Shown here in pieces: positions 49,458-60,449 of a stretch of DNA of 64,000 nt. Location: the NCBI GenBank assembly GCA_964059195.1, contig CAXKWD010000011.1, positions 14,730,978 to 14,794,977 on the forward strand, read 5' to 3'. The DNA comes from Ectobius pallidus. Lineage: Eukaryota; Arthropoda; Insecta; Blattodea; Ectobiidae. Each line of letters begins with the position of its first letter. Positions within the stretch are counted from its first letter, which is position 1. The translations under genes and the position numbers were made by a program. The notes under the pieces are model-generated. The model searched no databases and had not been told where the DNA came from. It was given only the letters and a program-made list of their open reading frames with translations.

Positions 49458-50470
49458 CAGTGGCGTACGGGAGGGGTTGTGCAGGGGGTTTGGACCTCCC
49501 CGAAATCAAAACCTAAAATTCTATTCAAGTTATTTAACATCTCTTTGTCAAATAATAATAAATTATTTTATTTAATAATAAATACTGTAGTTGTAAATGT
49601 AGGCCTATTATTTACACTATTCCATGTGCTATTTAACTTTTCTTGATTTCTTGTTTTGGCATGTAAACAAATTTGGTAACTAGTTTTTCAGTGACTATTC
49701 CACTCATACTCCGCGTGTTTCATATTGACCAATAACGTTTAGAAATTCCTCGGATATAGACCAATCACGATCGTTTATCTTAAAAAATGCTTGCTGTTAT
49801 TATGAGCAAGCCTTTTTACCTGATTAAACGTCAGCTGGTTACTGGGCATCTAAGGTATCATCGTCCCAGCTGAAAACAATAAAAACACATTATGTTATAC
49901 AACATAAATGTTCGGAAATTGAAATAATATAAACGTACATTGATTAAAGACACAATTTCAATTCGGTACAAGCCAGTTCGTGTGCTTTTATTCTGTTCTG
50001 CTGTTAGCTTACCTGAATTAGGCTAACTATGTCTTATATGCACCATTGGTAGCATTGATTACAACATGGTAATTTGAATCGATTCGTGGATGGTTGATTC
50101 ATAGTATGCCGTGATCTCACAGCTGCTAGTTTTGTTTTTATATAACAAACTAAGAAAGTAATTATTATTTGTATAATCCGTTACATTTTTATTCATGAAA
50201 TAGTCTTATTAAATCCAACCCGTTTTGACGAGTTTCATCAAATAAATTTGCTCCTGCTGCGCAGTCACGAATCTGTCGATAAACTCGTCAAATTTCCTGG
50301 GATTACCTATGATAAAATAGCGTAAATGTGGATTTTCAATAGTGTGATACTTAAAAATTTACCGTGGGAGAACCCCCAAATCCCCCTTTCATGGGGGGAG
50401 GGTTACTCCATACCCCCAAACCCCCGGCACTTTCGACCCTCCCAGAAATTATTTTCTGGCTAAACCACTG
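49458..50470. mobile_element. hAT-like element carrying a nested U1 repeat
   Basis: The left end CAGTGGCGTACGGGAGG and right end GGCTAAACCACTG (reverse CAGTGGTTTAGCC) are of the CAGTGGCGTA class common in hAT elements. C-rich and G-rich blocks lie inside each end. The middle (49692-50314) is a complete U1 repeat. The 8-bp flanks do not match, so the boundaries are less secure than for the other hAT units. Confidence 0.55.
49692..50314 (+). repeat. U1 repeat, copy 4 (nested)
   Basis: Full-length copy from TGACTATTCCACTCATACTC to GGGATTACCTATGATA, closest to copy 1 in the left part and to copy 3 near the right end, where GACGAGTTT (50227-50235) and AAACTCGTC (50281-50289) form an inverted pair. 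It lies inside the hAT-like element. Confidence 0.9.
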
Positions 50471-50483
50471 GGGAGGAAAACAT

Positions 50484-50642
50484 ATATAAAAAATATTGAC
50501 TGGGAGACCCTAAGAGAAAAGACCACTTGGAAGACCTAGACGTAGGTGGGAGGACAATGTTAGGATAGATTTAAGGGAAGTAGGATTTGCGAGGGATGGA
50601 CCGTCATCATCATCATCATCATCATCATCACCATCATCACCG
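50484..50642 (+). mobile_element. Short LINE fragment followed by ATC repeats
   Basis: The plus-strand sequence translates, with one or two frame breaks, to I-L-T-G-R-P, R-R-W-E-D-N-V-R-I-D-L and V-G-F-A-R-D-G. These match the C-terminal region of the LINE at 31723-32800. It passes directly into an ATC array (50601-50642). Confidence 0.65.
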
Positions 50643-51453
50643 TTGTTGTTTGGTGTTGAAGGCCCGGAGTTATTAAAGGGAAAAGTTAGCTTAAAACGTG
50701 CGTAGGCCTTTAGTTAGAAGAGACATGTTTGAGTTCAAAGGGATTAAATCCCTGCATTTCATGGTATCACACGAAACTAACGGACCATTGTTTCCAGGAC
50801 TGTCAACGCGGATAAGAAATTGCAGCATTGTGTCGGAACTGATCTAAACTGCGTACAAAAGCAAATAATAGGATACGCGGTTTCTATGACAAATGTTCGC
50901 TATGCTTCAATTGTGTACATCTTTGTTAAGTACTTAGTAATAGTAATCTTTTAATAAGAATTGTTTATAATAATTAATTAAACACTATTTCTGTAGCCTA
51001 CACATATACACAATGAGCTAGATTGCTCTGTTGTATTAGACGTCGGGATTACGCATATGCTTATTTAGTTCCTTTAGGAAAATGAACAAAATAATTGCAG
51101 ATGTTCGCAATTTATGGAAAATTATACTCGTTGGGAGCAGTTTTATAGCGCTCAAAATGAGCTAAAATGGGGGTCAATGCCTATTTCTTCCTTTTTCTGT
51201 CTAAGCCTGCCTAAAAACTAGGTCTCAAATTTCATTAAAAAAATTCTGAAAACTTTTAATATTATAGTTTACTTAAAACTTGTTTATTTTAAAATGTTCT
51301 CAAACACGGAATGACTCCACATCCTGTTCTTTATTAATTGCATTACTTAGCTGTGTGATGAGAAACAATGCCGAAGACAAGAGTTCGAAATCTTCTTTAA
51401 TTGGCTCCTGGCTAGTGGATTATAATGATCTTATCTACGGCGGGAAACTTTTT
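50643..51453. other. Unassigned sequence
   Basis: No gene or repeat is recognised. Confidence 0.4.
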
Positions 51454-51461
51454 GTTATCGT

Positions 51462-51857
51462 CAGTGCCGTATTTAAGACTAGGCAGCTGCCTAGGACGGC
51501 AGATTTGAAGGGGCGACTTTTAAGCTGTTACTGGATTTTTTTAAATATTAAACATTTTGTTCATAACTCTTCAAAATAGTAAACTAATGTAACGCAAATG
51601 AAATAGAAATGAATAACAATGACAACAATACGCTCAAACCACTCGTTGCAAGACTTGTTTGATGAGTTCAATATGCACCTGTTTATTTATTTACGTATTT
51701 ATTATTATATATTATTATTATGACTATCATTATTAGCCTACTATTACAGTTACAATAATGCTTATTGTAGGTTACTTTGTGGTACGATCATGTGAAAATA
51801 AGGGGCGAAAATATTTTTCTTTGTCTAGGGGCGCTTAAGTAGCTAAATACGCCCCTG
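51462..51857. mobile_element. hAT-type MITE with 8-bp target duplication
   Basis: The left end is CAGTGCCGTATTTA and the right end reversed is CAGGGGCGTATTTA. The exact duplication GTTATCGT lies at 51454-51461 and 51858-51865. The element is 396 bp and non-coding; a 99-codon frame at 51280-51579 crosses its left border and is spurious. Its right flank is immediately followed by a SINE. Confidence 0.92.
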
Positions 51858-51865
51858 GTTATCGT

Positions 51866-52150
51866 CCACTGCCGTGGTTGAGTTCGTAGCGTGACGCCAG
51901 CCACCTGGGTTCGATTCCCGGCCGGGTTGGTGGTTTTTGCACAGGTGTAAAGTTTTCTTCCTGGATGAGGACTGGGTGTTGTGTCCTTATTCCCATCCCG
52001 CGAAAGGACCTTGCCACCCTTCGCGGTATCATTCGGCCTAGTGGCCCTCTGTCCAACCGTGGGTCTTCCCCCCCCCCCCCAAGGCTCTGCCCCAGGGCAG
52101 GACCGGCCTCCGAGCCGAACACTTTATCATCATCATCATCAATAAATAAT
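51866..52150 (+). mobile_element. SINE family 5 with tRNA-like head and ATC tail
   Basis: CCGTGGTTGAGTTCGTAGCG resembles an A-box region and GGGTTCGATTCCCGG is a strong B box. The body (GGACTGGGTGTTGTGTCC, CCTTGCCACC) ends in ATCATCATCATC and AATAAATAATAA. It contains a C run at about 52069-52080. Only one copy is visible in the window, so the family call rests on structure. Confidence 0.75.
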
Positions 52151-52336
52151 AACATTATAAGACGTGATTAAGGTACATTTATATTATGTGGAATTTATGT
52201 TCTGTCGCGTTCTAGTCATTATGTTTTTAAAATGCAATTTCATGGGAGAAACTAACGGTATTCTGTTAGAGATTTTCTATCAGTAGTTAATAGCAGAAGA
52301 ACTTGTTTAATGTATGTTTTCAATTGTTATTTTCAG

Positions 52337-52451
52337 AGTCATACAATCCAGAACCTGGAAACCTACACGCAGTATCGCGTTTCGCTTCAAGTCTTCAACC
52401 CGGAGGGCCCTGGACCGAGTACTACAGTGCTTGTAATGACTGATGAAGGCG
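52337..52451 (+). CDS. Internal exon: C-terminal half of a fibronectin type III domain
   Basis: A 115-bp exon is preceded by a pyrimidine-rich acceptor (TTGTTATTTTCAG) and followed by GTGAGTAC. The translation has L-E-T-Y-T-Q-Y-R-V-S-L-Q-V-F-N, then E-G-P-G-P-S and V-x-T-D-E-G. This is the classic FN3 pattern: Tyr in strand F, N-x-x-G-x-G-P-x-S, and a threonine-acid-Glu-Gly linker. The entry phase reads as 0 and the exit phase as 1, with the split Gly/Val linker codon usual for FN3 domains. The protein is probably a cell-surface receptor or adhesion protein. Sidekick-type proteins or a receptor tyrosine phosphatase such as Ptp99A are candidates, but one exon does not identify it. Confidence 0.8.
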
Positions 52452-53270
52452 GTGAGTACATGCTTCCATTCTCCACTAACAGATGGCACAGTTGTCCGGT
52501 CTTTACTGGAATTTCTTGCTGTGCCACAGCGCTCCCACGCGCCGAATTATCTAACTACTAACACTGTTACGTTATATATACGCGAACAGATGGCATTGCG
52601 AGTCAAACAAAGAGCGTTGTTGGACCTGGTCGATATTTATGATTCTTTATACGAACGAAGAAGAAATGATAGCCTTTTTGTTAGAACTTATGCGTTTTAT
52701 GTAAATTTCAATATCGAGATGTATTTTCATTATATCTCCCATATACTTTAAAATAACTTTTTTATATGCATTCAGAGATAAAACGTGGGTGAAAAAAGGA
52801 TGGGCAGACTCTTATAGTCTTGTTAGTCAAAAAGTTGGATAATTTACAAGTATTGTAGGTCTGTATAGAATCTGACTCTTAAAAGTTAGTGATCAGCTAA
52901 AAATGAACTAGGTCACTTAAGGGTCGAATGCATAAAAAGAAGCTATATACATCCGCTCGCATTACTCAATAAATTTATGAAAATTCGTTATGTGTATACA
53001 AAATTTCCTTAATTTTTAATTCTATTTTCTAGTTACATAACTTAATATAAATTTGGTTTAAACTTTTTTAACTCTCCAAAACGTAGTGAATGTGAGTAAA
53101 AAACTTTTAAAATATTAACTAAGTTCATTTTACCTTAATATTTAAATAAAATAATCACATCGTATTTCCTTGGTATTGTAGAATCCGTTGTTATATTTAT
53201 GACAGAGCTGATAAGTCTGAAATAAAAATAAGTCTGAAAGAAAAATGTTATGTCGGTGTGTCAACCCAAA
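52452..53270. other. Presumed intron sequence
   Basis: This follows the donor of the FN3 exon. No further exon with matching phase and a recognisable FN3 start is visible. Confidence 0.45.
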
Positions 53271-53938
53271 CAGGGTTCGGATGTTTATGAAATATATTTT
53301 TATCCTGACCTCCGTTCTCGCCGCAAACACAAATTAAACACGGATTGCACGCGTTTTATCCTAATCGGACCGTTTGTATTTTGCATATAAAGTCATATTT
53401 TGATCATTTTTGTGGTCTTGGTCATATTTTAGTCATATTTGTAATTTAACGTCATATTTCAGTTGTAAATAAGGAAAAGGAGCACAATTATATACTGAAC
53501 GTACGGTACTACACGGTCGAATTAAATTTGAAATTTGATTCATTAATTTAATGTTTGGCCAAATTAATAGGTAACTTAAATTTTAAAATCAATGCATTTG
53601 TTCATATTTTATAGGGACACTCAAGATCTACAAAATATTACGAGTATTACGAGCTGATGAAGCGAGCAAACAAGAGGAAATTCTTTAAAAATAGAAGTTC
53701 ATTGCAAATGTAATTGTAAATCACCAAATTTTTTTAAAAATATGATTATCGGATTGAATTCATGTAATGTAAGAATTTAGCATGTTTAAACGTTTTAAGT
53801 TGGAACATTTAATTTTTAAAAATACTTTTTATTTTATTAGGTCATATTTAGGATTTTTTTGGTCATATTCAGTCATTTTTAAATGCATATTTACTGTCAT
53901 ATTTCCCACTTTTTTTGGTCATAAACATCCGAACCCTA
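53271..53938 (+). mobile_element. hAT-like MITE family M2, copy 2
   Basis: The left end CAGGGTTCGGATGTTTATGA and right end reversed TAGGGTTCGGATGTTTATGA form the TIR. The interior aligns with 48472-49155 (TCCTGACCTCCGTTCTCGCC, AATTAAACACGGATTGCA) and carries GGTCATATTT words. No target duplication was seen. Non-coding. Confidence 0.87.
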
Positions 53939-53939
53939 G

Positions 53940-55346
53940 GCTTGCATTTATACATATGGTTTTCTTAGTGAATTGACCTATGCAGAATAACATTCAAGAG
54001 GTCGCATAGTAAATATATAAATAATTTATAATTAATTCCAGTGTCTGACCCATCTGAGTGTGGGTTTTCAGGATGTTCCCCCCACTTGCAGAAGCGAATG
54101 CCGGGATAAAATGTTAGTAGGCCTACCTTGCTTTGCGATTAAATATTTTCTATGAAGGGAAACGTACGTTATTTCACCTAAAGATAAACTAGTTAATCAA
54201 GCAAACAGTACTTTTCATCTGCATATCATTTATAATAGTTACCAAAATGTGTATGCTACATTTCCTAAACAAAGTCTTTGTGTCATATTGCTTTAAGTTT
54301 TATCCTTATATCGTAATTTTTGTAACGGAATTGAACAGTTTGGATAATTTATATCTGACGCTGTCGAATTAGTCGAACTGGTTTATAGTTTGTTCATCGT
54401 ACAGGAGTTAGCCATACATAAATCATAGATGGATATTTTAACAGTAGTGTATACTTTTTCTTCCAATTTTTTATTTCAAAGACGCCACTTCAGAACATAG
54501 TAAATGAACACAGGACTCCTATGTAATGTAGCTAACTGTTATAATCCTCAAAGGTAAAATTTAACAGAACAGAGAGAAAAACAGTCTGTATTAAAATATA
54601 ATAAAAGCAGAGAAATTATGAAACGGTGCTACTTTGATGGTTAACATATTACTTGGCATTTGCCTTGCTCGTCCTAAGATATTGGTGGGTTACTCTTTAG
54701 TGCTGTTGACTTGTATGCTTAGCTCTTACATGGTTACACATATTGGCCAGTTAGAATTTGAGACTTCTCAGAATTAATTTGTAACGATTTTCAAGCTTTT
54801 TACATCTCAGTAAAAGTTTGTAGGACCTTTAGAAGGGAGAAGAGGACACAACCGTAATACACTTTAGACCATGGGTGCGCATCTGTGGCACATCGTGTCA
54901 CTGTGCGGTAGGGGAATTTCTCCCACTACAGTCGCCCTTGGCGTCAGCATAAAGCAGTTTCGACGTGACACTGAACATGAAGAACAGGTTTCTTACGTCA
55001 CAGCAAGGGATGGGGACTAAAACGTTTCCCCTCAGTTGCTCACCTATGCTTTAGACCCTCTTGAAAATTTCTTTGATAGCTTTAACCTAATATTCCAGGG
55101 GTGGGAAGAACGAGGCTCGCGAGCCGCATGCGGCTCTTGAAATATTGCTAATATTATTAGTAAACTGTTCCATACATTACAAAGGTAATAACATTTACTG
55201 ATAATATTAGGTGCTTTTCTTAAGTGTATTTGGGCTAACAAGTTATTCTCAAATCCGTGTGAAAGCCCAAAGATTTCGTGATCTTAAAATTACAGTCAGC
55301 TGACTAATAAACTAATAATATTAGTGAAGAGATTTTATGAGTGGCC
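53940..55346. other. Mostly unassigned; isolated hAT-like end
   Basis: CAGGGGTGGGAAGAACGAGG at 55096, followed by GCTCGCGAGCCGCATGCGGC, looks like a terminus of an hAT non-autonomous element. The right end was not found. No gene is supported. Confidence 0.35.
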
Positions 55347-55359
55347 TATGTATCTGGAG

Positions 55360-55692
55360 TCGGCCGCGGTAGATGGATTTTTCAGGACGTAAAAATCCTG
55401 GGCACGGAGTCCTCCGGGAGGGACTTTAAGCTGGGGGTCCCGTGTCGTAGATTTACGGCACGTAAAAGAACTCCAAGCCTAAATTAGAGCCTCTGGACAA
55501 AATTTCTCGGCCCTTTCACGTCCAAGAAATACTTAGTTTCCAGAGGGGGGTTGCGAGGCGATGGGCTTACCACCTGTCCCTCTACCCTCTCTCGGAAAAT
55601 AAGCATATCCAAATTAGTATAGGTAATGAAACCTCCATTGGAGGCCCCTTCGCCCCACCTGGGGATCATAGGGTACCAGATACAGATACAGA
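55360..55692 (+). mobile_element. SINE family 2 copy with 13-bp target duplication
   Basis: The exact duplication TATGTATCTGGAG lies at 55347-55359 and 55693-55705, so the insertion is complete. It starts CGGCCGCGGTAGATGG, without the tRNA-like head of the 10.8-kb copy. It is therefore 5' truncated or has a different head. The tail is GATACAGATACAGATA. The 84-codon minus frame across it is spurious. Confidence 0.92.
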
Positions 55693-55705
55693 TATGTATC
55701 TGGAG

Positions 55706-57224
55706 GCGCCGACTTGAAAATATTGGTTGTGGAGTCAAGAATTGGATTTTTAGTAGTTACACAAAGGCCTTATATGACAAAACTTTAAATGTGAGGGTAG
55801 AAAGTACATCCCCCCACCAAAGTCGGCACCTATGTGCTCAATTCGTGTTCTATTTCTGGCTGTGCCTTGAAATTAGTACAAAAGTTTCGGTGCACCCAAA
55901 AGTTTTACTTTGTTTTAAAGAATTCGGAACATCGTTTATGAAACGTAAACTTCAAAATGGCTTAGTGTTATGCTTTTTTAACCAGATAATACAGTGTCAT
56001 TAGTTCATGGAGTCTAAGCAGAGAAGATACTATGTTTAAAAACTATATAATTTGTCATTCGCCTATATTTCTTGAAAATCCTATAAGTTCTTCATGAAAT
56101 GATGTATTTTTAAATTTTTTTAATTTGTTTATATCTACAGACATTTCTTTAAAGTTGGTAAGGCTAAATTGCACTGAAAAATATCACGCCCGACTTGAAA
56201 ATATTCTTAGGGAAGCAAGAAATATCATAATAACTTATAGGACTGTCAGCAGTTAGATACAGGCCTAAAACATAATAACAATAACATGCTAATAAATAAA
56301 ATATGAATAAATAAGTAAATAGATCTGAATATGTTTACCTTAATTTTTGCTGGTAAACACAGCGAAGCCCTTAATTTTAATTTAGGCCCCCTAATTCTAA
56401 ATACCGGGGGGCGAGGTCCCTACTACTGATGGGGCGATGGAAAGATAAAGTTAACTCTTTTTATTGATATACATTGATTTATATGTTATTGATCCTTTTT
56501 TAGTGATTATAAGAATAAGTTAACTTAGGGATAACAGCTCATATCGATGCAAGGGTTTGCTAGTCAGCGCCTATATACATATATCTATGAAACAAGAATC
56601 TATTAACTAATAAAAAAATATTATGTGTTCTAATATTATCAGCGAGTTCTGTGATACAGGGCTCAGGACCATTTTTGCAACTTAATCTGCACATTCCTTA
56701 TTGTGCAATAAAGACTACAGAGAGCATACACTGTAAGCCTTGTGGAGAGTGCTTTAATCGTCACGAAAGTGCGGTTCTGTCTGAACGTCGGAGTGGACGC
56801 GCGGTTTAAGGGGGGACGTATACGAGTTGATCTCGTAAGGCGACTATGGCATAATCTCCCAATCGTAGGCCCCAGGCCTAAACAGGCCGGAGACAATATT
56901 TACGCCACATCTTGAGGTCCATCCTTGTGTCCTTGCTGAATAAGCACAGCTCTGACTGGATTTTGCTTCTGCAAGGGATGGCTGGTTCGAATCCCAGGTG
57001 TTTCAACGAAAATTTTATTTTATATTAACTGACCCCTTTCATCTAGTAATATCTAAAGTTTTGTTTACTTTAAGCTTCAAGACAAACTGCTATGGTGTTT
57101 ATAATAAACCTGAATTAAAATGTAGGCCTACTATGAATAATTGGCGGAGATTCTCAAATAAAAACGATTGTTTGTTGTCTGAAAGTAACGATTTGTGCAT
57201 GGAAAAGCTCCTCTTCACCTTCAC
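55706..57224. other. Unassigned sequence with a B-box-like motif
   Basis: GGTTCGAATCCCAGG at about 56981-56995 matches a Pol III B box, possibly an old SINE head starting near 56930. A 125-codon plus frame that starts inside the SINE (55626-56003) has no domain. No gene is supported. Confidence 0.35.
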
Positions 57225-57345
57225 TGAAACATGACCTAAAATGCCGAAAATGACCTTAAATGCCAAAAAGATCTAAAAATTGCCAAAAAATTACCTATCT
57301 CTTGAAAATGACGAAAAATGACGAAAAATGCAAAATAATGGAAAA
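57225..57345. repeat. Fragment rich in ATGACC/AAATGCC words (M-family-like)
   Basis: ATGACCTAAAATGCC, AATGACCTTAAATGCC and repeated AAAATGACGAAAAATG resemble the interior of MITE families M1-M3. No termini are visible, so this is at best a fragment. Confidence 0.4.
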
Positions 57346-57439
57346 AATTGCCCTCATTTAATCATTTATTTCATGATGCACATTTTTATATATTCGAGCT
57401 ATCTTTTAACTTTCATATAAAAAAGATGCAACATCATCA

Positions 57440-57757
57440 CCTTTTCAATTACTCCGGGATGGTGTCGAATGGTTTCTCAGGCTTCCATGACACGTCGATG
57501 AAAAGTTTGTTCATCCGGGATGCGACAATCCATGATTCGACGAGTGCATTCATGTCTAGAAGCAAGAGGAGGACATTTCGAGCATTTGTTATGAGTTTTG
57601 TGTGTTGACGTGTTATGAGTGTACCAATGTGTTAGACAGTTCCTAACGAGAAAACAAAGATTATGGGACATATGTTCATATGACATTTTTTCCTCCTTTT
57701 GATGTAAGGAACCCATTGCCGAAATTTTTAAAAATATTTTTGAAACACCCTGTATAT
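57440..57757 (-). mobile_element. Mariner-like terminal remnant
   Basis: The right border (minus-strand start) reads ACAGGGTGTTTCAAAAATAT next to TA. An ACAGGGTG-type end is typical of mariner and related TA-inserting elements. The minus frame at 57477-57716 includes C-P-P-L-A-S-R-H-E-C and T-F-H-R-R-V-M-E-A, which may be derived from a transposon protein, but I cannot name it. Confidence 0.4.
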
Positions 57758-57887
57758 TATACTATACCGTAAGTAGACGTTCGGTCCAATTATCCCCGAG
57801 TACCACGGTACACGCCTTTCAATTAAACTTTTTTTTTATCAATTTCAATTAAACGTTGTTTAATCTCATAAACATTACAGATTACTT

Positions 57888-58660
57888 ACTCACTTACTCA
57901 ATGTATATAGACAATTCCCAAGAAAGCTAACGGAATATTATTTATTTCATTGGAACCCGGAGGTTCATTGCCGCGCCTACATGAGTCCGCCGCGCTAATT
58001 CCAACTACCCCTTGTAGATCCTACTTCCCTTAAATATATTCTAATCTTGTCCTCATATGCCTAAGTCTTCCGCGTGGTCTCTTCCCTTAAGATCTCCCAG
58101 TCATTATTTTTAGATACGTATTTCCTCCCCCATGCGCGCAACATGTCCAGCCCATTTCTTCCTCCGTGATTTAGGCTTACTTATACTTATTACGTTCGGT
58201 GAAGAGTATAGGTCATGGAGCTCGTCATTATGAAGTTTTCTCCAGTCACCGTTTTCATCTTTCTTAGGTTCGAATGTTTCCATGCGCAATCTGTTTTCGA
58301 ACACACTCACATTATGTTCTTCCCTAAGAGTAAGTGACCTTGTCTCACATTCATATAATAAACCGGTATGATAATTGTCTTTTTAAGAAAACGTATTTTT
58401 AGATTTTTGGACAATATACGAGAATATGGAATATTCTAAATTGCATAAAAACAAGTGTTTCTTGGTTTCAGTCCCTATTTAATTTCTGCCTTAATATTAT
58501 TTGTATCTGTATTTTTGCCCTCAGTTATTTCAAATTCTCTACTTGTTCGAATGCTTTATATGCTATTCTAATATTTTGTAGAACATTATTTTGACGTTTC
58601 ATGACTACATGTTTAGTTTTTTGTACTGTTTTCCAATCAAACATTCCTCCAGGCAAGGAA
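57888..58660 (-). mobile_element. LINE fragment (RTE/CR1-like), decayed
   Basis: Minus frames include M-K-R-Q-N-N-V-L-Q-N-I (about 58600), V-F-E-N-R-L and [17 protein letters not shown] (58200-58310) and [10 protein letters not shown] (about 58140). It is the same family as 31723-32800, with many stops. The 3' end is a short ACTTACTCACTTACTC stretch at 57884-57900. Confidence 0.87.
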
Positions 58661-59074
58661 AAGATAAACGTTACACATACGCTAATTAAAGTGATATCTT
58701 CATATACATACGTTGGCAACATTTCTTTATCGATGCCATTAACTTAGTGTCGGGATGTTACGTCCTTTATAGAAGTGGATATTTGTACTCTTTGTGTAAG
58801 AAATTGACTGTTAATTTATACGAACAAGAACATAGATCGGTGAATGTACAAATATTCTATAATTATCTTGGAAACTCAAGAAGTTATTAGAATTGCTATG
58901 AGAAGAAGAATATTTATATGGCCGTAAACTAAATCAGTAACGAGAAGGAAGCAAAAAATGAATTTGTTGCATGCGTAAATGAGTGATTAAAAGAAAAGAT
59001 AAACTACAAATAAGGCAAGCCTTCACTTTAACTTACTACTGCAATGAGTTTTACTTTCCTTCTCTGAGTTTTAT
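58661..59074. other. Unassigned sequence
   Basis: No gene or repeat is recognised. Confidence 0.4.
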
Positions 59075-59401
59075 CGCCTGCGTTGTAGACAGCGACAACT
59101 CTGTGGAAAAGATCATGTGGATCATACATACGTTTTTCCCCGGAGGAGGGGTCAGCCCAGTGCCCGGGCCACTTCCGTATAACAAGAACAAAACAACACC
59201 ACTCTCACATACCCACATTCCGGGCAAGGATGAAGGTGATAATGACGACCAGATGATACCTGGAGACCTCAAGGACCTGAAGTTTCCAGACATTCGTCTC
59301 TCAGATAAGGTAAACCCCACCTAGAAATCCTTTCCAGAAAAGAAATCGAACCCGGGTCCACTGCCTGAGTAAAGCGAACCGCAACCCTATGCCATAGCGG
59401 C
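59075..59401 (-). mobile_element. SINE family 3, copy with tRNA-like head
   Basis: On the minus strand it begins GCCGCTATGGCATAGGGTTG and has GGACCCGGGTTCGATTTC as the B-box region. The body then aligns with 8945-9247 (ATCATCTGGTCGTCATTATC, GGGCTGACCCCTCCTCCGGG). This copy shows that family 3 is tRNA-derived. Plus and minus frames across it are spurious. Confidence 0.75.
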
Positions 59402-60289
59402 ATTTACACTTGTCACTATTGAAAAGTTAATGTGTCCATAAGTAAAAATGCTATCCATAGACCATTTTTCTGATAACAGTTCGCATTCACGTAGAAAAGA
59501 TAGGTTACTGTTTGGAAGATTGAGATTTTGCTATTACGGCATTGCACTAAATTAACCCAGAACAATTTTAAATATTTGTATTGGACTTCGTACAAGTAAA
59601 TACAACCAGTGTCCAAATAAATTTCAATTTTTCTAGCACATACGATTATTTTCCCTAAAATGCGCTGATTCAGAATATTGACATAATTTTCCATTGAGTA
59701 TAAATAAGAAAATAGATTATAGTCCATACATTAATATATTTATATTATTCACCATTTTTAAATAATTTGTAACAATCTTAAAGAGTCATTTATGTAATAT
59801 TATCAGTCGAGCTGTCTTCTGATTCCTGATTTCTATTTATGCACATTTTTCTTTCCAGTGATAATCTTTACTTACTGTATGTATAAATGTTCACATTTTA
59901 CATTAAAAATAAACAACATTTTTTTTTTCTAAATTTCTCACAAATGCATTAGCAGCCACGGTTATTTTATTATATGCCACCCTCGAATTAATTTCTTGTA
60001 ATTTGTTAACCTAAAAACTTCTTCCTCCAGTTCTGATTTGCTAAGCATCTTAACCACATCTTCCAGTTACTTGCGTAATGGACTTTTACTTCTATTTTTC
60101 CAAAATTTCCTTCTTTTAACGTCCGTATAGCCAACCTCCACCAACCTAATTCCATGTATTCATTTCTAGTACATGACGATATACTTTTGCAATCCCAGTT
60201 TTCCACCATTGATATATTAATTATTAATATATCGCTACTAAAAATCATTTCTCCCTCATTATATTAAATTCAGAATATTAACTGATTAT
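59402..60289. other. Unassigned sequence
   Basis: Two minus-strand frames (59416-59727, 60006-60248) have no domain I recognise. Compositionally they look like the AT-rich surroundings. Confidence 0.35.
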
Positions 60290-60449
60290 TAGGGGTGGAC
60301 TTTTAGGTGCGCTCCTTTTTTCGTAGGGGAAATTTCTGCCTGTGAAAGAAACCACAGTGTGAAACTATCTACTGTAGTTGAGAATGGAGGAAATTTTCTA
60401 GCACCTCTTCCCCTTTTTAGGGCCTTCATCTTTTTTTTTATCCACCCTG
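60290..60449. mobile_element. Possible 160-bp MITE
   Basis: TAGGGGTGGAC at the left and TATCCACCCTG at the right are inverted. CCCCTTTTTAGGG runs inside recall the hAT element at 488-1132. No target duplication was found, so this is tentative. Confidence 0.3.

Noticed and set aside
55096..55160. Complete hAT element starting CAGGGGTGGG
   Set aside because: Only one terminus is recognisable; no right end or 8-bp duplication found, so it was left as an isolated end.
56930..57000. Possible tRNA gene (GGTTCGAATCCCAGG)
   Set aside because: Only the B box is convincing; no A box at proper spacing or acceptor pairing seen.
60006..60248. 80-codon minus frame rich in Trp and Cys
   Set aside because: Might be a transposon remnant, but no motif order supports any family.
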